A stretch of DNA of 64,000 nucleotides from Lumnitzera littorea (Eukaryota > Streptophyta > Magnoliopsida > Myrtales > Combretaceae). The notes below the pieces were generated by a model. The model worked only from the letters and a program-made list of their open reading frames with translations. It had not been told where the DNA came from and did not search any database. The stretch lies in assembly GCA_024138015.1 (NCBI GenBank), contig JAMXBB010000004.1, positions 82,843,139 to 82,907,138 of the forward strand, given 5' to 3'. This document shows positions 23,250 to 33,457 of the stretch, piece by piece. The position numbers and the translations under genes were made by a program. Positions within the stretch are counted from its first letter, which is position 1. Every line of letters starts with the position of its first letter.

Positions 23250-26200
23250 AATCCTCTTATTTAATGTGATACCAATCAATAATAAAAACTTATTCTACAT
23301 AAATCCTTGAAGAGAATGATTTGATAGAGTGAGGTGTAGTGGAGTTCCATGGATCATATAAATGGCTAGGTTAGCTTACGAAACACTATTAAGGTACATT
23401 TAAGGTTAGAAGAAAAAAAGGGTACTTGACTACCATAGCTTTCTTTATAAACATTTAACAAATCTTGAATTCCATACCTCTATCATGACATTAACTCTAG
23501 CCAACTCTCTCTTTCTTCCAACACCCCACCCACCCTACCCTTACCCCCCAAGCCCTCTCTCTCTTGCTCTCTTTATCACATACACATACATATACCTACC
23601 TATATACACATATGCTACCCCTTCTCTATTATCCAAGGGTTTTCCCTTCCATTCGCTTGTGAAACACCTTTAAGGTACATTTAAGGTTAAAGGAAAAAAG
23701 GGTAATGGAATATCATAACTTTCTTGTAAGCATGTAATAAACCTCAAGTCCTATACCTCTATCTTTATAATAACTTTACCTAACTCTCTCTTTCTTTTCC
23801 CTCTCTCTCTTTCTATCTCTCTCTCTTACACATATGCATAAAAAAACAAGTTTCCAATCTCTACTATCCTGGGGTTTGTCTCCCTATTATAAGGTGAGTC
23901 ATAGTTTTGTTTTCCTTTTTTTCTAGTCACAAGTAAAGAAACCTTAATTATAACTTCTAGTTGATAAGTAATGAAACATAGTGAAAGAGGAAGTCTTGAA
24001 AAAGATTTGGTAAGTAGTGATGTAATTAAAAGTCTTAGAATCTAGATTAAAAGATTTCATTCGGTAGATATATATTTGTAAAGGAGAATATTGATTAAAG
24101 TACAATTATAGAAGCATAGATGGACAACTTTGGATTTTTGGTTGTGAAACATACTCAAAAGGTAAGTTGGGTTTCTTTTCTTTGCTTTCATTTTTGTTTT
24201 TCTTTAAATTGTAATTGATAGGGTTTGACTAATTGAAGAATTGATATTTTTATATTCAAAGTAATTGAAATCAATGTTAAATCATTAGTAAAAAACCATA
24301 CTAATGATGAAAATTTTGATTATTTATTTGGATTTTCAATTGACGTTTGATGTTTGATAGTTTGCATTTAAGGGATTTCTATAGCTGTATTAGGATTGTT
24401 CTAGACTAAGTTAGAAGAAGGGTTAAAGTTTGGAGAATATAATCGAAATTATAGGAATCTAAGAAAATTTAGTCCACCAAAACTCATTCTAGTCAACTGT
24501 ATTTTTTTTACATTAAGTGTAAAAATATTTCTAGCCCACTAAGCATAGAAACTTCAATTAGCCAAGATAAATTTAAGTTGAACGAAACACTCATTGTCCT
24601 ATATTTACTCTTATAATTTTAATTTGAGCCTCTTTAAGCAATGTTGATTTAAACAAGTTCCTTCATTGGTCTAAAGATGTAATATAGACTAGTTTAACCT
24701 TATAAGGATAATTAACTTAAATAGAATTCTTAGGTTTGCGATTTATCAAATTTGAGTATGATTTTACCTAATATTTATGTTCATGACTCTAGGAATAGCA
24801 TTTTGATCATTTATCTTGAAAACTTTGAGAAGACTCTGGGCATGTGTTTTCTTGTTGCTTGTGCACACATGTTACCTCATACAATAAATATAAGAATATC
24901 GAAACCATTCCTTTAGCTGGTTTTGCAACAAATAGAAGGAGATGAATGTCTAATAAATATAATATTTACAATAGTGCTTTAGTTTAAATATGTATTGATG
25001 TGCAATTTATTTAAATAATATATGGTGATGTGTTTATAGAATTGATTGATTTTTTTATAATAATCATATATTAACCAAGAGTTAATTATGGTACATTTAT
25101 GGTTATTACCTATATTGAAAACATAAAAATAAAATGAAAAGACAAAATCTCCCATTATAAACCTAGCAAACTTTATGTTTTGAAGTTAAAGTGGTTTTGA
25201 AGTTAAAGTCAAACTTTAAAACCGATAGATATTCACTAGGCTCAACAAAACTGAAGAAATTAAAAATGGAAAAATTTGAATTGAAACTTTACAATGAACT
25301 TGGAAACTCTAGATATAAAATTCAAACAATCCTAATCATGTAAAAAAACTCTAAACCCAAAAACCCAGCATTGAATAAAAACTCTAAATTATAACATTTA
25401 ACTTGAATTTTGTAAAATTGGATAACTCGATAACAAACAGTTAGAGATATCTTCAAATAATAGTAATCAATCAAATTAAGTTAATTAATGTAATAAATTA
25501 ATGAAATTACTAATTTATCCTTCATGATACATTTCCCCAAAACTAAAACTAAAATTGTAAACGTACCTTCAAAACCTATAATCCAAATATGCAAGAAATC
25601 TTAAATTGACTATGGAAAACTAATTTAGTGTTGAAAACCATAATTAACACTAATTATATAGCTAAGCTATTCATTTACTAATAATTGGTTAAATTGCTAA
25701 AAATCCTTAATTTGCCTTTGAAATCATAATTGATTAGCGATAATTACTTTTAACCCTGAAAAACCCTAAATTAAATTAGATAAAACGATCCAATAGGTTT
25801 GATTAACTTAATTAAATATGTAAGGCCTTAAGCAATGTCTAATTATAGGCATATACACTAGTAATTAGGGTCATAGGCTCAAATTGTATTCTAATAATTA
25901 AGATGCATCTTGCGCATCATGATTAGTAGAAGAGAAGCATAATTAACTATATAGGACAAGATAATTAGTTGGAAAAATAAAGGACTACTCACCTTTAGTA
26001 CACAAATAATTGTCTCAATTGGCAAAAATTATGAAAAGCAATTAGTCTCCACTTTTACTTATACCATGTAACCGAAAATAGAGAAATTTACTCCCACTAC
26101 ACATACACTTATAATCAACCATTATTACCCTCTCCATTTGCATTTTTATTTCATTTTTTTTTCTCTAAAATAAACCCTAAAAATATTCCCTCAAAACAAA

Positions 26201-26400
26201 CAAACAAAAACAAAAGAAAAGGAAGGAAAACATAAGAAGTTCTTGGATCTCCCTATACATATCATTGCCTAGAGCCACTATCACACACCACTACCTAAAC
26301 AATGTGCTACCACTTGCATTTTCTCACTCACACTTATGTTTTCTTACTGACAAACACTTCTCACCTAAGGAGTTCATTTCTTTAGTCAAAAAATGAAGTG
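23250..26400. other. Gene-free AT-rich stretch
   Basis: Contains a diverged direct duplication (23,386-23,855) and pyrimidine-rich sequence, but otherwise only AT-rich sequence with short chance frames. The frame at 23,485-23,673 is a translation of CT/CA-rich repeats. No splice-consistent gene was recognised. Confidence 0.4.
23386..23855. repeat. Direct duplication, about 280 bp offset
   Basis: GGTACATTTAAGGTTA, a run of A/G, and then ATACCTCTATC and CTAACTCTCTCTTTCTT occur near 23,393-23,520. The same order recurs near 23,674-23,800. The first copy has a CA/CT-rich expansion between the repeats. Confidence 0.6.
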
Positions 26401-26465
26401 AAAGGAAACCCCTCGAGTTTTCTATCGAAGTAAACTTGTACCTTTTTAACTATCTTTCTAGTTTA

Positions 26466-26498
26466 AGTTTATAAGCATGGTTCTCAGGCTTATAAACT
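26466..26498. other. Perfect 11-bp inverted repeat (hairpin)
   Basis: AGTTTATAAGC at 26,466-26,476 and GCTTATAAACT at 26,488-26,498 are exact reverse complements with an 11-nt loop. Role unknown. Confidence 0.6.
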
Positions 26499-27899
26499 AG
26501 GGAAAAGACTACCAAAATGCCACCTTTATTTACTATGTTTACATACCCATACGTGTACATTTTCTTAAATTCCTAGTGTAGTAAACATATTATGTATAAG
26601 TTTAAAAGCACACAAGTTGCATCATGATGATAACTTAAAGAAAAGTAGAAAAATCATCATGAAATCTTCATTCTCATGCTAAGGCTTCCCGTAATATATT
26701 TCTTAATGTTACATGATTATTTTAATAGAATATAACTTAGAACACATAATAATAATAATTTAAGCAAGTTATGTTAAGTTATGAAAGAAATATGATAAAA
26801 CCACTTTGAAAACCACCCTATGCCTACCCTTATTAGGCTGTGTTCAAAGTTGCAACTTGAAGTTTATTTATTTAATTACATGATTAATTAAATAAATTAG
26901 GATTTGGGGCATAATTTTGTAGGATAAACAATTGAACAAGGCTTAGGATATATGATTAGGCCTAAAATGGACTTTGGGTTTCAAAAGATTGATTTGAAGC
27001 ACATAAATTGAACAAGACCAGATCTAAAGCATATGATAAATGGATCATTGAGCAAACTCAATAAGTTATTCAGCTTATTAAGATAGGTTAGATACAAGTT
27101 TAGGACCTTAGGAAGCAAGTTAGACTTGAAATGAGTTAAATGGCCTACAAATAAAGCCTTAGACCCACTTAAATGTTGATGACCAACAGGCATGCCATAT
27201 GAATATGCCCTAATTAAGAAGCCTACTAAGCCTATAAGTGATCTAGAGAGCCCATAATAAACCTAGATAAAAATTAAGGTCAAAACTAGCTAAAAAGAGT
27301 AGTTTAAGTCCAAAAATCATAAGGGATGAGTTTGGACCTAAAATTAAATTGGCCTAACTAATTTAGTAGCTTTAAAATAAGGCATTAAAGGCCCAATAAT
27401 AAATAATTTAAGCCCATTAACTTAAAATAGGCCTTAGGTCCAAAATAAATCCGAATACCCTTAAGTTAAGACTTAAAAAGACTAACTAAATTAATAGAAG
27501 ACCCATAAATAAGGACTTAAAGAAAACTTAAATATTTTAGGCCTAATAACAATAAAAGGGACCAATTAATAATAATAAATGACTAAAACAAGGCCTTGCA
27601 TACTTAAACACTTAACTAAACTAGAAAATCAACTAAGTTAAAAAGGGAAACATATAAAATTCAAATCTAACCCCTATTCAAACTTACGGTTGTAGGTCCC
27701 AAATCCCAAAATAAATACCACTATGTGAAAGTACATCCAAAATTGTATTAAATTGATTATAAGGAAGCAAAAAATAGACTTAAAATGAAGAAGCTATAAC
27801 GATAATAAGTTTTAACTGTACCTAAGGAATTATGATAGGCTTTAATAATTAGGCAAACTCTTAGATTCCTGAAGAAAACTTCTTCCACTTACTTACATA

Positions 27900-29394
27900 T
27901 ATTTTATTATTATGTTTTAAGTAACTTAATTTCTAATTCAAAAATCCCGAAGGCTAAGACAAGTAGACAAGCAAGCTAGGTGAGAGAGTTATGATAAACT
28001 GTTACTTACTTATGTTTGATAATGGTTTGATGTTTTGTTATTTGCCTTTGATTGTTTGTATGAATGACTAGTTGTTCTATAGGCTAGCATTCATATGATT
28101 GCCTTATTAAATTGGTAGAATTAAATATTTGATCAAATTAATTGGATATATTTATTGTATGTTTGTGATCCAATTGTTACCGATTAGGGTGTTTTCTAAA
28201 AAATTTGTGAAATACATTTTTGAAATATTTTATGATTTAAAGAAAGATTTTATCAACTTGGTGAATGCTCATAACAAGTGCCTATGACATTTTACTTATT
28301 GAGGCAAAACTAGTAGACTATCTTCAATTAATTAATAGCAAGTAGGTTGAGTCAGGACTCACATAGTTTAGCCCATAGGGCATTACATAGATTTGTTGAT
28401 AATGAGCTTATGGGATGCTATATTGACTAATGACAGTAGACAACCCTAGTTGAGATCCACCTAATTGAATGGTATGATTTTCTTTCTCAACAAGGGTAAT
28501 AGTTGAGTTTCATCTCAATAAGGATATTCAGTTGACTTATGGTAAGTGGCTTGAATCCGAACTCATATAGTTTAGCTAGTAGGGCATTATATGGATTTGT
28601 CAATAGTGAACTCATTGGACATTATGTCAACTATTAATAGTGGATGGCCTTAGTTGAGATCTGCCCAATTGATTGGTATGGTATTCTTTCTCGATAAAGT
28701 TAATAGTCGAGTTTCGTCTATCGAGACGGTGTCTATGGTCAGCCTTATGCAAGTAAGATGAGGTATCCTATGTAATTAAGTATAGGGGATCATCAACATG
28801 TAGACGAAGTAAATCTATAGCTTCCATGGTTTTGAGGCCCTATAAATTTGTTTCTTACATTTATAATGTATGCATTCATTTCGTATGTAGTTAGATTGCA
28901 TGTGTTAATAATGCTTAATAACTTACTTGAATTATAGTAGCTAGATGCGAACTCAATGAGTTGTAGTTTGCTTACCACTTCCAACAATTCCTTTTTGCAG
29001 GTAACTAAAAGTTAGGAGTAGGTAAAGATCTAAGTGAAGAGTGTTCCTCTAAGCATGTTGATTAGACCGATAAGATAACTTAGTAATCTATTTTAGTTAA
29101 GGTAGATCTTTATAATATTTAGTAGTTGACAATGTCGTTGAAGCTTAATTACCCTGTTTTGTTGATTAATAGGTGATTTCGATTCTCTATAGTTTTAATG
29201 GATTGTGAATTGTTAGATTGCCCATAGTTGCTTATATAAAAAAATAAATGTATATAAAATGAATAAGCATCATTAGAAACTCATTAGTTATAATTTTGCA
29301 CCCTCAAACTTGTAAGATTATTTTTATATTATAAGTGCCCATGTGATATTAAAATTATATGTAAAACTACTAGGCCTCTTTTTGAGATGTTACA
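27900..29394 (+). mobile_element. 3' part of a Tekay-like LTR
   Basis: The segment ends GAGATGTTACA at 29,394. It contains a CTTTTTGCAG (splice-acceptor-like) site near 28,999 and long AT-rich sequence of the sort seen in chromovirus LTRs. The 5' end and a target duplication could not be found (the right flank would be CCCAT), so its length and whether it is solo are open. Upstream sequence from about 26,400 may belong to it. Confidence 0.35.
28341..28755 (+). repeat. Tandem duplication, period 204 bp, two copies
   Basis: AGTAGGTTGAGTCAGGACTC at 28,341 and AGTGGCTTGAATCCGAACTC at 28,545 start copies that share ATAGTTTAGC, AGGGCATTA, TGGATTTGT, GTTGAGATC and TTCTTTCTC in the same order. The duplication lies within the LTR-like region. 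Confidence 0.8.
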
Positions 29395-29464
29395 CCCATT
29401 AAACCTAAAATCATATGAAAAAATTAAAGCAACTTAGCAAAAATGTTAGCCAAGTTTTCGTTAA

Positions 29465-30492
29465 AGGGTAATGTCATAGTTTAAACTTTAACTTCGTCAT
29501 TTTTTGCAGTTATAGATCTAAAGTTTCGATTTGTCTATTTATATATCAAAATAGAAGTTTTAGTTATTATGGTATGTACCTTAGTTATCTCCAACTTACA
29601 TTATTAGTGCAGTCAGCACGATCAGCTAATTAATGTGTTATAAATGTATTTCAACAATCTACTCGCCATTCATACCATCAAATTAGATAATATAATATAA
29701 CTGTGCATAAAAATTAAATTATATTAATTAAAATTTTTAAAAAGGGAAAAATAAAATAATTTAGAATTAAAATATACATACATATATAATATTATATATA
29801 TATATATTACTTGAATATAGATAAAAATAAAAAAATAATTGTGACTATCCTAAGACTAGAAGGTAGCCAATGACCGAAAGAGTTTGGGTATGACCCGACT
29901 TCTAAAGGTTAAGGCTGGCTACCTTTAGTTGTTAGTATGTCTTTTGATCCATAATTTTGAAGTGGGTTACTAATCATTATTTTGAGTGGCCATTCCGACC
30001 AACCTAAGACTAGGGGTGGTTATGGCACTTATTAGGGGTCTTGCAAATTCTCGGGGTAGCTGTTAGTCATCCTTTATTCTTAGGGTAGATGGAACTATTT
30101 TTTCAATTTTTTCTTTATTTTTTATTTTTCAAAAAATAATAATAATATATGTACATATATATATAATATTATATAGATATGTATGTATATTTTATTTCTA
30201 AATTTTTCTTTTTCATATTTTTCCAATTTTTTAATTTTTAATCAATATAATTTAGTTTTATGTATATAATTATATTATATTATTTAATCTAATGACATGG
30301 ATGATGTATGAATTGGAGATTACATGTTTTGCGCATCAACTAGCAGATTTTGTTAACTACACTAATACTGTAACCTATTGGAGATAACTGAGATATATAT
30401 TGTAACAGTTAAAACTTCAATTAAGTATAGCATTAGAAAAAATAAAATTTAAAGTGTATAATTATAGAAAACGGTAAAATTGTAATGTATCC
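29465..30492. mobile_element. MULE-like fold-back element with long terminal inverted repeats
   Basis: About 400 bp at each end are inverted copies. AATAGAAGTTTTAGTTA...GTTATCTCC near 29,550-29,590 pairs with GGAGATAACTG...AAAACTTCAATT near 30,383-30,420. ATATACATACATAT plus ATAATATTATATATATAT near 29,775-29,810 pairs with the matching stretch near 30,150-30,190. The middle (29,840-30,110) is more GC-rich and itself partly inverted, with CTATCCTAAGACTAG against CTACCCTAAGAATAA on the other strand. No transposase. Exact ends and target duplication are unresolved. Confidence 0.55.
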
Positions 30493-31645
30493 TCCAAATA
30501 GACTATAATAAGTTGTTATTGCTCTGGGCGTTGGTGTTACAATTTAAATACACTGATGCTGCATTATTGAAGTATCCATCCTTCCATTTCTTGTACTTAA
30601 GAAAGACCAAGATAAAATATTCTTTTTGTTCCTTATCTTCCAAGGAAGACTCTAGCAAGAGAAGAGTTGGCTTTTGGTTTGAAGTCGTCGTAATTATTTA
30701 TCTAATCAAGTATATTATAATTTTTACTAATTATTAAATCAAATAACTCTAAAGATTAAACACTTGATAGCTGCATCATCTTATTATATTGAAAGAATAG
30801 TTTTCTTAGAAGAAATCAACCGGGGACATTCCAGAAAAAAACTGCAACAAACAAGAGGTTTCTTCGTAGTTCCCAAAATGAACCTTCGAAGGGAAAATCT
30901 GCACAAGAAATAAGAATACAGGTGTTTCAAGTTTCCAACAATATATAGATACTATAATGTATGTATATAAATATTAGTAAGGTCGTACATCTGCTTAAAA
31001 AAATGAATAATATTTGCCAATCTAAAATACAAGCCTATTTCATCAAATAAAATCATCACAGATATCTTGATCTCATGCCATATTATTTATTACAGTAACT
31101 CCAAGATAATACCAATACGTCACATATATCGTTTAGTAATAAATACAATAAATAAAAAATTGACTTATAAAAGTATTTATACTACTCAAGGTAGTTTTTC
31201 CATGATCCTAAGGAATTTTATTTTATATATTTTTATCCACCACTAAATACTTCGCACGTATAGCATGTCTAATAATTTTTTTTTATTTATTTTAATCCCC
31301 TTTTCCACGCCAGGCATAATACTTCGAGGATCAAGCAACTTCGCAAACTTCTACTTGGACGTCATTTCAACCGGAATAAGTAGAGACTTTGCATGACAAA
31401 CTTGAGCAAGAAGTCAGATTAATATTGCAATTGCTTCAAAAATTCTGCAAATGTCCTGAGAACAGGACCTTTTTTTGCACCAATTCAACTGGAACAAGAC
31501 ATATAAAAAACGTTGTTGCAGAAACAAAGGATTTTGCTTTTAGACAGAAACAAACTTCCCGAAACCTATACGAACTCAAGAAATTTCTTAAAGTAAAATA
31601 AATAAAAAAAAAGGAGAAAAAAAAGTTGAAAATCATCAAGTTGAT
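30493..31645. other. Intergenic, possible 3' flank of the membrane-protein gene
   Basis: No convincing gene. TTTATT (AATAAA on the minus strand) occurs near 31,280 and 31,085, about 350-560 bp past the stop of the minus-strand gene, and could serve polyadenylation. The overlapping opposed frames at 31,389-31,639 show no recognisable domain. Confidence 0.3.
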
Positions 31646-32191
31646 TCATTTTCCTTTATCTGTAACATATCTCACGGCCTCTTCATAGTTTTTCCACAAA
31701 TCCTTCACTATATTCTGTACCATTTCCAACAAGCCTTGACAAAATTCGGGCACGATTTTAGCCCACACCTCGATACCCTCCTTAATCTTCTCCACCATGT
31801 TGCTCAACGCGGCAGATGAAAGCTCAATGCTCTTCGCACCGGCTTCTTTCATAAATTCAACACTAGCAACTGCAATAGATCGCATTGCCTCCACTGCAAG
31901 GTCAAACAAATACCCGATGAAGGATTTGACATAACTGGCACATTGATTTAGTACTCCATGAATGCCTTGTCCTAGTAGTTTACCGCTTTGAGTGAGTAGG
32001 ACGAGGATTTGGGCAGTGAATCTGAAAAGTATTAGGGAAGTAACGTATGAGATTGTTATGAATGTAGTGAGAATGAGTTTGAAAAGGGAGAGGAGCTTGT
32101 CTCCTGTTTCTGAGAATAAAGCAGGAAGGTATAGAAGAACTAAAACGAAGATTATGCAACATGTGACTTTGAATGTTCCGGAACCGAACAT
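31646..32191 (-). CDS. Small membrane-anchored protein of unknown function, 181 residues
   Basis: I do not recognise the family. The protein begins MFGSGTFKVTCCIIF. It has one clear membrane helix at residues 10-26 and a second hydrophobic stretch at 37-66, and then a long region (about 70-181) of mixed hydrophobic and charged residues typical of amphipathic helices (EAMRSIAVASVEFMKEAGAK, MVEKIKEGIEVWAKIV, LLEMVQNIVKDLWKNYEEA). It ends YVTDKGK with a TGA. Codon use and composition differ from the AT-rich surroundings and the frame is long for this window, which supports a real single-exon gene. The start at 32,191 is the first Met, but the same frame stays open upstream to a TGA at 32,330-32,332 without an ATG. 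TATA-like sequence sits at about 32,453-32,472. A peripheral or monotopic membrane role is inference only. Confidence 0.7.
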   Translation of the reverse strand: MFGSGTFKVTCCIIFVLVLLYLPALFSETGDKLLSLFKLILTTFITISYVTSLILFRFTAQILVLLTQSGKLLGQGIHGVLNQCASYVKSFIGYLFDLAVEAMRSIAVASVEFMKEAGAKSIELSSAALSNMVEKIKEGIEVWAKIVPEFCQGLLEMVQNIVKDLWKNYEEAVRYVTDKGK

Positions 32192-32452
32192 TTGAAAGAG
32201 GTTAAAGATAGGGAAAAGGCTTACGGTGGATGATTGATGTCCAGAGGATAGGAAGAAGGGTGCAGTAACGTACGAAAATGCTTTAGGGAGTTGAAAATAT
32301 GCTTCAATTTCAGGAGGGGAAGATGATGGTCATGACGAAGAAGATGGTATTCTATTGTTACTTGTTCGTGGAGTTTAAAATAGTTCCAACTTGCAAGTTA
32401 CAACTAGTTATTGTGTGCTCCGCCTCTAATACCGACAAACGTTATTTTTAGA

Positions 32453-32472
32453 TATATAGAGCTGTATATATA
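32453..32472 (-). promoter_or_regulatory. Candidate TATA boxes for the 181-residue gene
   Basis: Minus strand TATATATA at 32,472-32,465 and TATATA at 32,458-32,453. A start about 30 bp downstream would give a 5' leader of roughly 240 nt. That leader would contain one short upstream frame starting with ATG at 32,333 and ending with TGA seven codons later. AT-rich surroundings make TATA calls weak. Confidence 0.3.
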
Positions 32473-33158
32473 ATAGCGATATGGGTAATATTTTAAGAAT
32501 GTCAGCTATCCTTATTTTTTACATTATATATGTCAAAATTATATATATTAAAATTTTATTAGTATTAATAAAATATAGCTTATAATAGCATATAATAGCA
32601 AAAACTCTAATATATCTTTTACCAACCCCTTTGAAGTCTTCTTCTATGGAATTATTATACTATATACCTTTTTATTTTTTAAATATGGTAGGTACTCTTT
32701 TCGCCGGGACAAAAAAAGAGTAACTTAACGCTGTTACTAAGATAAAGCTGATATTACAAATCATAACACAATAATGCTTGGATTGGAAATTCGAAATTAT
32801 TATTAAATCAAAGACTAGCTAAGCTCGAATTATCAATTGGGCATTATCGTTAAATAATATAATTTCTTCAAAAGATTGGAGCAGTTTTAATTCTACTGAA
32901 ACTTTAGATGCCCGATAACCCCTGTTTTTTTTTCAAATGTTAAAGTCAAATCAATATGACATTGAGTCGAAATATAATAATTTGCAAGCAGGGTACTGGA
33001 CCTTTATGTTTCCTTGCGATTCCTGAAACACAAAATTCAGTCTAAGTTTAACCCAGAAAAATAAATAAATAAAATAAAATAAAAATCAGTCTAAGTTGTT
33101 GCGCCATTTGTTTTTACCGAGCGATATATACTTATCCGGCTTTGGATAATAATAAGAA
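32473..33158. other. Gene-free AT-rich stretch
   Basis: Only short chance frames and A/T runs. No repeat of note was seen. Confidence 0.4.
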
Positions 33159-33448
33159 GGGTAAATTGAAAACAAAACTTTTTATATCCATTTTATATGG
33201 ATTTATCGTTTTTATGTTTAAAATTGTACATTTATACCTTTAGATTTTTTTTTTAAAAAGGTACATTTAGACCCTATTTTAATATTTTTCCATTAGATAA
33301 AGCATTGAAAAAACAATAAATTAAAAAAAAACTTTCAATGAAAATATGGTCATGTAGAAGTAGATATGCATCCTTTATAAAGATTTGTGACCTAAATGCA
33401 CAATCTGTGAATATAAAATAATATGAAGAGTGTATTTACAATTTACTT
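33159..33448. mobile_element. MITE, 290 bp, 9-bp target duplication (Mutator type)
   Basis: The left end GGGTAAATTGAAAACAAAAC and the reverse complement of the right end, AAGTAAATTGTAAATACACT, form terminal inverted repeats. The flanks are TAATAAGAA (33,150-33,158) and TAATAATAA (33,449-33,457), matching at eight of nine bases. A 9-bp duplication and short length fit a Mutator-like MITE. It has no coding capacity. Confidence 0.65.
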
Positions 33449-33457
33449 TAATAATAA

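Noticed and set aside
24000..29400. Possible full-length chromovirus with two LTRs
   Set aside because: Only one LTR end (GAGATGTTACA, 29,394) is convincing. No second LTR, PBS, gag or pol motifs were found, so only the 3' part was listed.
31389..31639. Opposed frames just past the membrane-protein gene
   Set aside because: No similarity recognised. They may be 3' untranslated or flanking sequence.
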